Notes: a model not told the origin generated them from the letters alone. Positions 1 through 9,083 are shown, counted from the stretch's first letter. The stretch is DNA of 64,000 bases from Bacillus pseudomycoides (GCF_022811845.1 NZ_CP064266.1:2976001-3040000), one strand, 5' to 3'. Program-made: numbers and translations.

Positions 1-300
1 ATGACTCGTGTTGTAAAACCAGGTGGAAAAGTGATTTGTTTAGAAACATCACAACCAACGATGATTGGTTTTCGTCAGATGTATATTTTGTATTTTAAAT
101 ACATTATGCCGTTGTTTGGCAAAATGTTTGCGAAAAGTTATAAGGAATATTCATGGCTTCAGGAGTCTGCTAGCACATTCCCTGGAATGAAAGAGTTGGG
201 GAATATGTTTGAATCAGCAGGACTTGAGCGTGTACAAGTGAAACCATTTACATTTGGTGTAGCAGCTATGCATTTAGGGTTTAAACCAAAATCAAATTAG
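1..300 (+). CDS. menG: Demethylmenaquinone methyltransferase, C-terminal part (cut by window start)
   Basis: The frame is already open at base 1, so the first codon seen is internal. The 99 residues contain a segment matching the later part of the UbiE/MenG methyltransferase fold (VVKPGGKVICLETSQP, then a C-terminal stretch ending FGVAAMHLGFKP). The enzyme methylates demethylmenaquinone with SAM in the last step of menaquinone synthesis. The next gene, hepT, begins 31 bases downstream, as in the Bacillus hepS-menG-hepT (gerC) operon. Menaquinone is the substrate of the qcr complex encoded further on. The SAM-binding N-terminal half lies outside the window. Confidence 0.9.
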   Translation: MTRVVKPGGKVICLETSQPTMIGFRQMYILYFKYIMPLFGKMFAKSYKEYSWLQESASTFPGMKELGNMFESAGLERVQVKPFTFGVAAMHLGFKPKSN

Positions 301-331
301 AAAAAAGACGTTTTAGGTTAAGGTGAACAAT

Positions 332-1294
332 ATGAAGTTACAACTTATGTACTCTTTTTTACGATCAGATATTAATGTGATAGAAAAAGAATTAAAAAAG
401 GTTGTTGCCTCAGAGCAACAACTAATAGAAGATGCGGCACTGCAGCTTATTGAAGCTGGCGGTAAGCGAATTCGACCTGTTTTTGTGCTTCTTGCAGGGA
501 AATTCGGTGACTATAGGCTAGATACGATTAAACATGTGGCAGTTGCGCTAGAGCTCATTCATATGGCTTCTCTTGTTCATGATGATGTAATTGATGCAGC
601 GCTTTTACGAAGAAATAGTGCAACTGTAAATGCAAAATGGGGAGATCGTATTGCAATGTATACCGGAGATTATTTGTTTGCAAAGTCTCTTGAGTGTATT
701 ACAAATTTAGAGGTTCCAGAAGCTCACCAGGCATTGTCATATACAATTTTGGAAGTATGTAAAGGTGAAATTGAACAAATTAAGGATAAGTATAATTATA
801 ATCAAAATTTAAGAACATATTTACGAAGAATTAAGAGAAAAACGGCATTGTTGATTGCGGCTAGCTGTCAGCTAGGAGCCATTGCTTCTAGTGCGAGCCG
901 TGACACTGTAAATCGCTTGTTTTGGTATGGTTATTTTGTTGGGATGTCTTATCAAATTATTGATGATATTTTAGATTTCGTCTCAACAGAAGAAAAATTA
1001 GGAAAACCTGCTGGTGGAGATTTATTGCAAGGAAATGTTACACTTCCAGCTTTGTATGCAATGGAAGATCCGAAGCTTCGTGAAAAAATTGTATCTGTTC
1101 ATGAAAATACAACTGCAAGTGAGATGAAAGAAATTATTCACGATATAAAAACAAGTCCAGCAATCGACCAGGCATTTGCGTTTAGTGAACGTTATTTACA
1201 TAAAGCATTAGAGGTAATAAAACCATTGCCACGTGGACAAGCAAAATATGCACTGCAAAATGTTGCAAAGTATATTGGAAAACGAAAATTTTAA
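332..1294 (+). CDS. hepT: Heptaprenyl diphosphate synthase component II
   Basis: A 320-residue trans-prenyltransferase that, with HepS, makes the C35 side chain of menaquinone-7. The two aspartate-rich motifs are visible: DDVID at about residues 84-88 and DDILD at about 211-215. GGKRIRP near residue 43 is the conserved phosphate-binding segment. I place the start at the ATG at 332 rather than the GTG at 323, because AAGGTGA at 320-326 would overlap the GTG but is well spaced for the ATG. It follows menG directly, so the two are probably co-transcribed. Confidence 0.95.
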   Translation: MKLQLMYSFLRSDINVIEKELKKVVASEQQLIEDAALQLIEAGGKRIRPVFVLLAGKFGDYRLDTIKHVAVALELIHMASLVHDDVIDAALLRRNSATVNAKWGDRIAMYTGDYLFAKSLECITNLEVPEAHQALSYTILEVCKGEIEQIKDKYNYNQNLRTYLRRIKRKTALLIAASCQLGAIASSASRDTVNRLFWYGYFVGMSYQIIDDILDFVSTEEKLGKPAGGDLLQGNVTLPALYAMEDPKLREKIVSVHENTTASEMKEIIHDIKTSPAIDQAFAFSERYLHKALEVIKPLPRGQAKYALQNVAKYIGKRKF

Positions 1295-1419
1295 TGACTT
1301 TTTTTTACAAATAAAATAATCTCTCTATTTCAAAACTATTGCACAATTGTGATAAGGGTGTTAATATGTGTGTGGGGATATACAATTACATACATAATTC
1401 AGAAGTGGAGAGATTTTTT

Positions 1420-1866
1420 ATGGAAAAAACATTTCTAATGGTAAAACCAGACGGCGTACAACGTGCCTTCATTGGGGAAATTGTAGCTCGTTTTGAGAAA
1501 AAGGGCTTTCAATTAGTTGGTGCGAAATTAATGCAAGTTACTCCAGAAATTGCAGGAGAACATTACGCTGAGCACAAAGAAAGACCTTTCTTTGGTGAAT
1601 TAGTAGATTTTATTACATCTGGTCCTGTTTTTGCAATGGTATGGCAAGGTGAAGGTGTAGTAGATACTGCTCGTAATATGATGGGTAAAACAAGACCTCA
1701 TGAAGCGGCACCAGGTACAATTCGTGGCGATTTTGGTGTAACAGTTGCGAAAAATATTATCCATGGTTCTGATTCTCTAGAAAGTGCAGAACGTGAGATT
1801 GGTATTTTCTTTAAAGAAGAAGAATTAGTAGACTACTCAAAATTAATGAATCAATGGATTTACTAA
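1420..1866 (+). CDS. ndk: Nucleoside diphosphate kinase
   Basis: A 148-residue protein, the usual length for the family. It transfers the gamma phosphate from NTPs to NDPs through a phosphohistidine. The catalytic histidine is H115 in NIIHGSDS, and the nucleotide-binding residues KPDGVQR near the N-terminus are present. The frame is open back to 1339, but the added residues do not match the family, and the ATG at 1420 has a GTGGAGAG ribosome site upstream, so 1420 is the start. A strong terminator follows. In B. subtilis the next gene is cheR; here it is replaced by repeat-rich DNA. Confidence 0.95.
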   Translation: MEKTFLMVKPDGVQRAFIGEIVARFEKKGFQLVGAKLMQVTPEIAGEHYAEHKERPFFGELVDFITSGPVFAMVWQGEGVVDTARNMMGKTRPHEAAPGTIRGDFGVTVAKNIIHGSDSLESAEREIGIFFKEEELVDYSKLMNQWIY

Positions 1867-1914
1867 TTATTTTAAAATAATTTGTAAACGCTTTAATTAC
1901 TGTGGTAATAGTGG

Positions 1915-1957
1915 AAAGTGCAAGGAGAGTGTGAATACTCTTCTTGCACTTTTTTAG
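1915..1957 (+). terminator. Rho-independent terminator after ndk
   Basis: A long hairpin with arms 1916-1930 and 1935-1951 (AAGTGCAAG pairs with CTTGCACTT) is followed by a T run. It should end the menG-hepT-ndk transcript before the repeat region. Confidence 0.85.
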
Positions 1958-2044
1958 TTTCAAATAGTTACGAAGTAAAGCCTGGTATGATATATTGATA
2001 CATAAAGTGAAACTTCTGTGAAGGAAGAATAACTTTTGAATAAG

Positions 2045-2198
2045 TGTATAAATTGAAAAAAGATATAAAACCTTTATTTTTAGATGGGAGAGAGAATCCG
2101 GACATGCATAGAAGCGGTCAGAGCCTTTTTCTGCCCCGTACTGAGTGAAAATAAAGTGAGTGTAGGCACTTTTCGTTGTTCATAGCAAGAACTTATAC
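2045..2198 (+). repeat. Interspersed repeat family 1, copy A
   Basis: About 150 bases with no credible coding frame. The copy begins TATAAATTGAAAAAAGATAT and carries the core ATAGAAGCGGTCAG at 2108-2121, followed by GCCTTTTTCTGCCCC. The same order of motifs occurs at 2245-2338, 6222-6305 and, inverted, 11880-12066. Size and spread resemble the bcr-type repeats described for the B. cereus group, but I cannot assign it to a numbered family from memory. Confidence 0.7.
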
Positions 2199-2244
2199 AT
2201 TGAGAAATAGATGTATATAGTAGAAAGTACGATAATTTAGTGGT

Positions 2245-2338
2245 TTATATACATATAAATCGAAAGAATGATATAAAATCTTTCTCTTTAGGAGGGAGAT
2301 GATCTGTTCATGTATAGAAGCGAGTGTAGACTTTTCTC
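2245..2338 (+). repeat. Interspersed repeat family 1, copy B (shortened and diverged)
   Basis: Contains TATAAATCGAAAGAATGATA, then a purine-rich AGGAGGGAGATGATC and GTATAGAAGCGAG, in the same order as copy A 200 bases upstream, but the 3' part is missing. It ends in a short piece (ATTAATGCGGGATAAAAT, 2343-2360) that matches one end of repeat family 2. No gene is seen in the whole 1958-2385 gap apart from these repeats. Confidence 0.6.
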
Positions 2339-2385
2339 TTTCATTAATGCGGGATAAAATAATTTGAAGAAAAGGGGAGTAATCG

Positions 2386-3558
2386 ATGCGATATATTACA
2401 GCTGGTGAGTCTCATGGTCCACAGCTTACAACGATTTTAGAAGGTATTCCAGCAGGTTTATCGTTAGTAGCAGATGATATAAATGAAGAGTTAGCAAGAA
2501 GACAAAAAGGATATGGCCGCGGAAGACGTATGCAAATTGAAAAAGATCAAGTGCAAATTGTCAGTGGTGTTAGACATGGATGTACACTTGGGTCTCCAAT
2601 TGCACTTGTTGTTGAAAATAAAGATTTTACCCATTGGACAAAGATTATGGGAGTAGATCCGTTAACTGAACAAGAAGCAAAAGAGATGAAAAGACAAATT
2701 ACAAGACCGAGACCTGGTCATGCTGATTTAAATGGTGCAATTAAATATGGACACCGTGATATGAGGAATGTACTTGAACGTTCTTCAGCACGTGAAACGA
2801 CAGTTCGGGTGGCAGCGGGGGCTGTTGCAAAAAAAATTTTAGTAGAGTTAGGTGTAAAGGTTGCAGGACATGTAATTGAAATTGGCGGTGTGCAGGCGGA
2901 AAAACTTATATATGACTCCATAGAACGACTACAAGAAATTACAGAAGCGTCTCCTGTTCGTTGTTTAGATGAAGAAGCAGGTAAAAAAATGATGCAGGCA
3001 ATTGATGATGCGAAAGCAAGTGGGGATTCAATTGGTGGGATTGTTGAAGTAATTGTCGAAGGCATGCCAATAGGTATAGGAAGTTATGTTCATTATGATC
3101 GAAAGCTTGATGCAAAATTAGCAGCTGCAATCATGAGCATTAATGCTTTTAAAGGTGTGGAAATTGGGATTGGGTTTGAAGCAGCGCATAAACCAGGAAG
3201 TCAAGTACATGATGAAATTCTTTGGGATAAAGAAGATGGATATACAAGAAGAACAAATCATGCGGGCGGATTAGAAGGCGGTATGACAACAGGGATGCCG
3301 GTCGTGGTTAGAGGTGTCATGAAACCAATTCCCACCCTGTATAAACCCCTTCAAAGCGTTGATATTGATACGAAAGAATCTTTTTCAGCGAGCATTGAAC
3401 GTTCTGATAGTTGTGCTGTACCAGCAGCTAGTGTTGTAGCAGAAGCAGTCGTTGCATGGGAACTAGCAGTAGCTTTAGTAGAGCAATTTGGAGCGGATCG
3501 TATGGATTATATTCGTGAAAATATGAAGAAACATAATGAATATGCGAGGGGATTTTAA
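2386..3558 (+). CDS. aroC: Chorismate synthase
   Basis: A 390-residue protein with the AroC signatures GESHGPQL at the N-terminus, GRGRRMQIEKDQV near residue 45 and RSSARETTVRVAAGAVAKK around residue 130. It converts 5-enolpyruvylshikimate-3-phosphate to chorismate using reduced FMN. It heads the aroC-aroB-aroH-hisC cluster, and its stop codon overlaps the aroB start by one base. The ATG has GGGGAG a few bases upstream. The gene is intact, although the enzyme that supplies its substrate, AroA, is broken in this same cluster (6302-7069). Confidence 0.96.
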   Translation: MRYITAGESHGPQLTTILEGIPAGLSLVADDINEELARRQKGYGRGRRMQIEKDQVQIVSGVRHGCTLGSPIALVVENKDFTHWTKIMGVDPLTEQEAKEMKRQITRPRPGHADLNGAIKYGHRDMRNVLERSSARETTVRVAAGAVAKKILVELGVKVAGHVIEIGGVQAEKLIYDSIERLQEITEASPVRCLDEEAGKKMMQAIDDAKASGDSIGGIVEVIVEGMPIGIGSYVHYDRKLDAKLAAAIMSINAFKGVEIGIGFEAAHKPGSQVHDEILWDKEDGYTRRTNHAGGLEGGMTTGMPVVVRGVMKPIPTLYKPLQSVDIDTKESFSASIERSDSCAVPAASVVAEAVVAWELAVALVEQFGADRMDYIRENMKKHNEYARGF

Positions 3559-4649
3559 TGGAAAAAATACATATTCAGACGAAGTCTAAAGAGTATGATG
3601 TATATATAGGAAAAGAGGCGTTGTCACATTTGACAACGCTTGTTCGAAATATGAAGCCAGTTGTTTCTAATATAATGATTATTTCTGATGAATCTGTTGC
3701 ATCTTTTCATTTAGAAGAAGTTATGAGTGCATTGCGAGTAGAAAAACATGTTTTTTCATTTGTTGTTCCAAGTGGAGAAAAAGAAAAATCATTTGAAAAT
3801 TTTTATGCGGCTCATACTGCAGCGCTTGAAAATGGGATGGATCGACATTCTTTAGTTGTTGCACTTGGTGGAGGAATGATCGGTGATTTAGCTGGTTTTA
3901 TTGCGGCGACATTTATGCGTGGTATTCGCTTTGTTCAAGTTCCAACAACGTTACTAGCGCATGATAGTGCAGTTGGTGGAAAAGTTGCGATTAATCATCC
4001 ACTAGGAAAAAATATGATTGGAGCGTTTCATCAACCAGAAGCAGTGCTCTACCATATACCATTTTTAAATTCGTTACCGGAAAAAGAATGGCGTTCAGGA
4101 TTTGCTGAAGCAATAAAACATGCTTTGATTGGTGATGTGGAATTATATCGTTGGTTAAAGCGTGAAGTGAAGATATTAGAAGATATAAGAGATGAAAAGT
4201 TAATTTATATTCTAAAGAGAGCGATTCCTGTAAAAGCGAATATTGTGGCTCAAGATGAAACGGAACAAGGGGTGCGTGCCCATTTGAACTTTGGGCATAC
4301 ATTAGGACATGCGCTCGAAAAAGAGATGGGATATGGCAACATCACACATGGCGATGGGGTTGCCATTGGTATGTTATTTGCCATATTTTTAAGTGAGCAA
4401 ATTTATAAGGTAGACCTTGGCTATAAAGAAATGAAGCGTTGGTTTTCTCAGTATGGTTATCCGCATATGCCAAGGGATTTAAATATAGAACGTCTTGTAC
4501 AGATTATGAAACAAGATAAAAAAGCAAATGCAGGAATAATTCGTATGGTGCTTATGCAGGAATATGGGGTAGTGAATGTCGTATCTATTTCAGATGAGAC
4601 TGTCCATACTGCATTAGAAGCATTTCAAAGAGAGAAGGGATCTATTTGA
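3558..4649 (+). CDS. aroB: 3-dehydroquinate synthase
   Basis: A 363-residue NAD- and metal-dependent enzyme of the shikimate pathway. The glycine-rich NAD-binding segment GGGMIGDLAGFIAATFMRG and the substrate and metal motifs PTTLLAHDSAVGGKVAIN, GFAEAIKHALI and LNFGHTLGHALE are intact. The start overlaps the aroC stop (TAATG), and the stop overlaps the aroH start, so translation is probably coupled across the three genes. Confidence 0.96.
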   Translation: MEKIHIQTKSKEYDVYIGKEALSHLTTLVRNMKPVVSNIMIISDESVASFHLEEVMSALRVEKHVFSFVVPSGEKEKSFENFYAAHTAALENGMDRHSLVVALGGGMIGDLAGFIAATFMRGIRFVQVPTTLLAHDSAVGGKVAINHPLGKNMIGAFHQPEAVLYHIPFLNSLPEKEWRSGFAEAIKHALIGDVELYRWLKREVKILEDIRDEKLIYILKRAIPVKANIVAQDETEQGVRAHLNFGHTLGHALEKEMGYGNITHGDGVAIGMLFAIFLSEQIYKVDLGYKEMKRWFSQYGYPHMPRDLNIERLVQIMKQDKKANAGIIRMVLMQEYGVVNVVSISDETVHTALEAFQREKGSI

Positions 4650-5008
4650 TTCGCGCAATTCGTGGCGCGATTACAGTTGAGCATAATGAGGCTGAAGAGA
4701 TATTGACCACAACAGAGCGTTTAGTGAAAGAAATGACAATTGAAAATGAAGTTTGTCCTACTGATATTGTATCAGTGTTAATTTCTACGACAGCTGACGT
4801 GAATGCCTGCTTTCCGGCAGCTGCATTAAGGGGTTTGGAAGGCTTTACTTATGTACCCATAATGTGCGTGAAAGAAATAGATGTACCCCATGCTTTGCAG
4901 AAATGTATTCGTGTAATGATGACAGTCATGACAAAAAAGTTACAGCATGAAGTCAAGCATGTATATTTAGAGAGGGCAACCATACTTCGGCCTGATCTAG
5001 TAAAATGA
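4646..5008 (+). CDS. aroH: Chorismate mutase, AroH class
   Basis: A 120-residue monofunctional chorismate mutase (chorismate to prephenate), with the typical N-terminus IRAIRGAITVEHNEAEEI and the conserved segment LISTTADVNACFPAAALRG. The start is TTG at 4646, overlapping the aroB TGA, with GAGAAGGGA upstream. Its product would feed TyrA for tyrosine, but tyrA is not present at its usual place after hisC. Confidence 0.92.
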   Translation: MIRAIRGAITVEHNEAEEILTTTERLVKEMTIENEVCPTDIVSVLISTTADVNACFPAAALRGLEGFTYVPIMCVKEIDVPHALQKCIRVMMTVMTKKLQHEVKHVYLERATILRPDLVK

Positions 5009-5022
5009 CAGGGGGAATCAAA

Positions 5023-6135
5023 ATGAGAGTAAAAGAGCAGTTATTAACTTTGAAAGCATATGTACCTGGCAAAAGCATTGAAGAAGTAAAAAGAGAATAT
5101 GGATTATCTAAAATTGTGAAATTAGCATCTAATGAAAACCCGTTTGGGTGTTCAAAACGTGTAACGGACACTTTAGCTTCCTTAAATACGCAATATGCTT
5201 TATATCCAGATGGAGCAGCTTTTGAGCTTCGTGAAAAAGTAGCTGCACACCTGCATGTGAAAGCAGAGCAACTTTTGTTTGGTAGTGGATTAGATGAAGT
5301 TATTCAAATGATTAGTCGTGCTTTATTACACAAAGGTACAAATGTTGTAATGGCAAATCCAACTTTTTCACAGTACTACCACCACGCTGTGATTGAAGGA
5401 GCAGAGGTTCGTGAAGTGCCGCTTAAGGAAGGCATTCATGACTTGGATGCGATGCTTACGAAAATTGATGAAAAAACACAAATTGTATGGATTTGTAATC
5501 CGAATAATCCAACAGGGACTTATGTAGAAAAGCAAAAGTTACTTTCATTTTTAGAGGCAGTTCCAAAGTCAGTGCTTGTTATTATGGATGAAGCATACTA
5601 TGAATATGCGGGAGCTGAAGATTATCCGCAAACATTGCCGCTTCTTGAAAAATATGGAAATCTTATGGTACTGCGCACATTTTCAAAAGCATACGGTTTA
5701 GCTGCCTTTCGTATTGGTTATGCCGTAGGGAATGAAAAACTTATACAGCAATTAGAAGTGGCGAGATTACCATTTAATACGTCGACTGTTGCGCAAGCGG
5801 TAGCATCAGTTGCAATAGAAGATCAGGCATTTTTACAAGAGTGTGTAAAACAAAATGCTGAAGGGTTAAATCAATATTATATGTTTTGTGAGGAATACGG
5901 CGTTTTTTATTATCCATCACAAACAAATTTCATCTTCTTAAAACTTGGGATACCTGGTAATGAAGCATTTGAAAGATTAATGCGAAAGGGTTATATTGTT
6001 CGTTCAGGTGCTGCGTTTGGTCTACCGGATGGCATTCGTATTACAGTTGGTTTAAAAGAAGAGAATGCTGAAATTATTGCTTTGCTTACAGAGCTTGTGA
6101 AAGAACAGAGGAAAAAAGAAGAAACATATTCTTAA
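5023..6135 (+). CDS. hisC: Histidinol-phosphate/aromatic aminotransferase
   Basis: A 370-residue class I/II PLP aminotransferase of the HisC family. Visible motifs are LASNENPFG near residue 35, NPNNPTGT around 165, and the PLP-lysine region RTFSKAYGLAAFRIGYAVG near 220. In Bacillus this enzyme serves both histidine and aromatic amino acid synthesis. An ATG at 5005 overlaps the aroH stop, but GGGGG at 5011-5015 points to the ATG at 5023. A hairpin follows the stop codon closely, so the cluster may now end here. Confidence 0.93.
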   Translation: MRVKEQLLTLKAYVPGKSIEEVKREYGLSKIVKLASNENPFGCSKRVTDTLASLNTQYALYPDGAAFELREKVAAHLHVKAEQLLFGSGLDEVIQMISRALLHKGTNVVMANPTFSQYYHHAVIEGAEVREVPLKEGIHDLDAMLTKIDEKTQIVWICNPNNPTGTYVEKQKLLSFLEAVPKSVLVIMDEAYYEYAGAEDYPQTLPLLEKYGNLMVLRTFSKAYGLAAFRIGYAVGNEKLIQQLEVARLPFNTSTVAQAVASVAIEDQAFLQECVKQNAEGLNQYYMFCEEYGVFYYPSQTNFIFLKLGIPGNEAFERLMRKGYIVRSGAAFGLPDGIRITVGLKEENAEIIALLTELVKEQRKKEETYS

Positions 6136-6143
6136 GAAAAGTC

Positions 6144-6173
6144 ACGGCTCCCGTTTAAGGAGTCGTTTTCTTT
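6144..6173 (+). terminator. Probable terminator after hisC
   Basis: ACGGCTCC (6144-6151) pairs with GGAGTCGT (6159-6166), with one G-T wobble, and is followed by TTTCTTTT. It lies upstream of the aroA remnant. Confidence 0.6.
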
Positions 6174-6221
6174 TCGGGTTATACATATTTGCGCGATGAA
6201 GAAGGAAAGCGGTACAATAAA

Positions 6222-6305
6222 GATACACATACAAATTGAAAAGACGAGATGAAATATTTCTTTTTAGGAGAGAGAGAGGATCTGGCCGTGCATAGAAGCG
6301 GTCAG
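6222..6305 (+). repeat. Interspersed repeat family 1, copy C, truncated at the aroA junction
   Basis: Matches copies A and B from ACAAATTGAAAAG through the core ATAGAAGCGGTCAG (6292-6305), then stops abruptly. The following bases, CGGTTTTACTTGCTGG, are aroA coding sequence. The right part of the element seen in copies A and D is missing. The four bases TCAG at 6302-6305 belong equally to the repeat core and to the aroA codons for Ser-Ala. Confidence 0.75.
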
Positions 6306-7069
6306 CGGTTTTACTTGCTGGCTTACAAGGAGAAGGAGTAACGGTAGTAACCGAACCACTACAATCACGAGATCATACGGAGCGAATGCTACGTGCATTT
6401 GGTTGCGAAGTAAATGTAGAGGGGCGAACGGTTTCTTTACAAGGTGGTCAATCGCTTGTAGGAACAGAAATAGAGGTGCCGGGCGATATTTCATCGGCTG
6501 CCTTTTTCTTAGTGGCTGGTGCAATTGTACCAAATAGTAAACTCGTATTGAAAAATGTTGGTTTAAATCCAACACGAACAGGAATTTTAGATGTGTTATC
6601 AGAAATGGGAGCACGTATTTCAATTTATGATGTTCGAAATAAAGAGCTTGAACCATGCGGAGATATTACAATTAAAACTTCTGAATTGAAAGGAATTGAA
6701 ATTGGTGACTCGCTTATTCCAAGATTAATTGATGAAATTTCTATCATAGCTTTACTGGCAACACAGGCGACAGGAACAACAATTATTAAAGATGCAGAGG
6801 AATTAAAGGTGAAAGAAACAAACCGTATCGATACAGTTGTTGATGAACTTCGAAAACTCGGGGTGAAAATTGAAGCGACGCCTGATGGTATGATTATTCA
6901 TGGAAATCAGAAGTTACAAGGGAATATCGTTAATAGTCATGGAGACCATCGCATTGGTATGATGCTTGCAATTGCGTCTTGTATAGCAGAAGGAGAAGTG
7001 CAAATTGAAAATGGTGATGCAGTCGCTATATCTTATCCGAATTTTTTTGAGCAGCTAGAATCTCTGTGA
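6302..7069 (+). pseudogene. aroA: 3-phosphoshikimate 1-carboxyvinyltransferase (EPSP synthase), 5'-truncated
   Basis: The frame from 6302 encodes SAVLLAGLQGEGVTVV and continues with unbroken AroA sequence for 255 residues, including GDISSAAFFLVAGAI, LIPRLIDEISIIALLATQA, EELKVKETNRID and DHRIGMMLAIAS. AroA is normally about 430 residues, so roughly the first 170 are gone. In frame upstream of 6302 only two codons precede a TAG at 6293-6295. The first ATG (6386) has no ribosome site and starts in the middle of the fold. EPSP synthase needs both domains for catalysis, so the remnant should be inactive. tyrA, expected between hisC and aroA, is absent. Confidence 0.88.
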
Positions 7070-7164
7070 AGATTCTTTTCTGCTCCTTTTAGTTGCTTAC
7101 ATGACAACTGTTGTTTATGATTAATGAACAGAAGAGAATATTATAAGAATTAAAGGAGACATTT

Positions 7165-8427
7165 ATGCAAAAGTTTGAACAGGCTGTTTCTTATATTGAA
7201 AATGGGGAAGCGGAAAAAGGATTAACACAATTAAAAGAATTGGTAAAACAAGGGACGGATGAAGAAAAGTATGATATTGCTCGCTACTATCATACGCTTG
7301 GATTTATTGATGAAGCGTTAGCGATTACAGAAGATTTACGTTTGTTATATCCAGAAGAAAGTGAGTTTACAATATTTTTAGCAGAATTATATATTGATTT
7401 AGATAAAGAAGATGAGGCAATTGAAGTGCTTCATGATATCTCTGAAGACGATGAACTGTATGTTCAATCTTTACTACTTGTTGCGGATCTATTTCAAATG
7501 CAGGGCTTTGATGATGTTGCAGAGCAAAAACTATTAAAAGCAAAAGAAATGATGCCAGAAGAGCCTGTTATTACTTTTGGACTAGCAGAACTTTATAGCA
7601 GTAAAGGCGAGGAGCAAAAAGCGATTGCTTATTATCAGTCATTACTTTCTGATCACAAAGTAATGGGAGGCGTTGTAATTGCTCTTCGCTTAGCTGAAAC
7701 GTTAAGTGCAATTGGAAACTGGGAAGAAGCAATTACGTACTATGAAGAAGGATTAGAAGAACAAAAAGATATTCATTCTTTATTTGGGTATGCATTTACA
7801 CTTTATCAAGGTGAAGAGTATCAAAGGTCGATTGGAGCTTGGAAAGAATTAAAAGAACTAGACCCAGAATATGCATCCTTATATATGTATTTGGCTAAAT
7901 GTTATGAAAAAGAAGGCATGCTTCAAGAAAGCTATGAAACACTTCATGAAGGAATTAAAATTGATGAATTATCTGTGCCTCTTTATGTAGAACTTGCAAA
8001 TATTGCAGCGAAGATAGGGAAAGTAGTAGAAGCAGAAGAATTGCTTCAAAAAGCATTACAGCTTGATCCAGGACATTTAGGTGCGATATTAAAATATGCA
8101 TATATCTTAAAAGAACAAGAGAAATATGAAGAACTAATTGCGGTTGTAGAAAATGCAATGGATAGTGGAGAACAAGATACACAATTACTTTGGGACCTGG
8201 CATTTGCGAAAAAACAATTAGAAATGTATTCTGATGCATTAAAACACTATGAGAGTGCATATACTTCTTTTAAGAATCATCCGGATTTCTTGGAAGAGTA
8301 CGGTTATTTCCTATTGGAAGAAGGGTTGCGAAAAGAAGCGAAAGAAGTATTTACACGCTTACTACAACTGGATCCAACACAAATTCACATCGAAGACTTG
8401 CTATATAATTTAGAGGATTTTTCATAA
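7165..8427 (+). CDS. ypiA: TPR-repeat protein YpiA
   Basis: A 420-residue, acidic, all-helical protein built of tetratricopeptide repeats over its full length; units such as NWEEAITYYEEGLEEQ and EAEELLQKALQLDPGH show the TPR pattern. There is no signal peptide or membrane segment, so it is cytosolic and probably a protein-interaction scaffold. AAAGGAGA precedes the ATG by a good distance. In Bacillus it lies between the aro cluster and ypiB-ypiF-qcrABC, the same place as here. Its exact function is unknown to me. Confidence 0.88.
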   Translation: MQKFEQAVSYIENGEAEKGLTQLKELVKQGTDEEKYDIARYYHTLGFIDEALAITEDLRLLYPEESEFTIFLAELYIDLDKEDEAIEVLHDISEDDELYVQSLLLVADLFQMQGFDDVAEQKLLKAKEMMPEEPVITFGLAELYSSKGEEQKAIAYYQSLLSDHKVMGGVVIALRLAETLSAIGNWEEAITYYEEGLEEQKDIHSLFGYAFTLYQGEEYQRSIGAWKELKELDPEYASLYMYLAKCYEKEGMLQESYETLHEGIKIDELSVPLYVELANIAAKIGKVVEAEELLQKALQLDPGHLGAILKYAYILKEQEKYEELIAVVENAMDSGEQDTQLLWDLAFAKKQLEMYSDALKHYESAYTSFKNHPDFLEEYGYFLLEEGLRKEAKEVFTRLLQLDPTQIHIEDLLYNLEDFS

Positions 8428-8500
8428 GTTGGAAGGAAAGTGAATGCTGCTTCTTGAATCTAAATAAGAAAAGAGAAAGACAGAGGAGGGACTGAGCGCT

Positions 8501-9037
8501 ATGAATACCCCTGTTTCTGTAAACGAGAAGAAGGATTTTGTAAAATGGTTTTTAAACAATTATCAACTGAAACAGCGTGAATGTGTATGGATTTTAAATT
8601 ATTTAATGAGTCATGATCAATTAATGCACAAAGTCCACTTCGTAGAACATGCAAAATATTGCCCTCGTGGTTTAGTGATGTCAGCAAATTGTGTAAAAGA
8701 TACACCGTTTCACTTCTTTAAACAAAATGTTATGACGACGGATGCAGAAAAATCGTTTCATGACATTCGTTTAAATCGAGATGAGGATATTTATATTCAA
8801 CTTAATTTTAAATCATCGTTCCAAAATGCAAATTATGTAGCAGTATTAGAAGAAAATCCGTACTTGCCAAAGCATATTGAAGTAAATGAAAAAGATCGTT
8901 TACTTGCAGAACGATTTTTAGAAGAGAGTGTATTTTCATTTCGGAGGAATCGACTGTTAAAGCAAATTGATGAAGCGCTGGACAATCAAGATAAGGAAGC
9001 CTTTTGTAAGTTAACAGAGGAATTGAAAAGTTTGTAG
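8501..9037 (+). CDS. ypiB: UPF0302 family protein YpiB
   Basis: A 178-residue conserved Firmicutes protein recognised by place and sequence (VKWFLNNYQLKQRECVWILNYL, then a charged C-terminal segment ending in FCKLTEELKSL). It has no membrane segments. AGAGGAGGGA upstream supports the ATG. The molecular function is not established. It precedes ypiF and the qcr operon, from which it is separated by a terminator. Confidence 0.85.
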   Translation: MNTPVSVNEKKDFVKWFLNNYQLKQRECVWILNYLMSHDQLMHKVHFVEHAKYCPRGLVMSANCVKDTPFHFFKQNVMTTDAEKSFHDIRLNRDEDIYIQLNFKSSFQNANYVAVLEENPYLPKHIEVNEKDRLLAERFLEESVFSFRRNRLLKQIDEALDNQDKEAFCKLTEELKSL

Positions 9038-9083
9038 GGAATGATGATTTTATTTAATTTTGACAAATTTCCGACTGTTTAAA

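Noticed and set aside
1339..1419. N-terminally extended Ndk with cysteines
   Set aside because: The extension does not fit the family length of about 148 residues, and a proper ribosome site lies before the ATG at 1420.
6386..7069. A stand-alone 227-residue aroA gene starting at the ATG at 6386
   Set aside because: AroA-like coding continues in frame upstream to 6302, there is no ribosome site at 6386, and the product would begin inside the fold. It is a truncated pseudogene.
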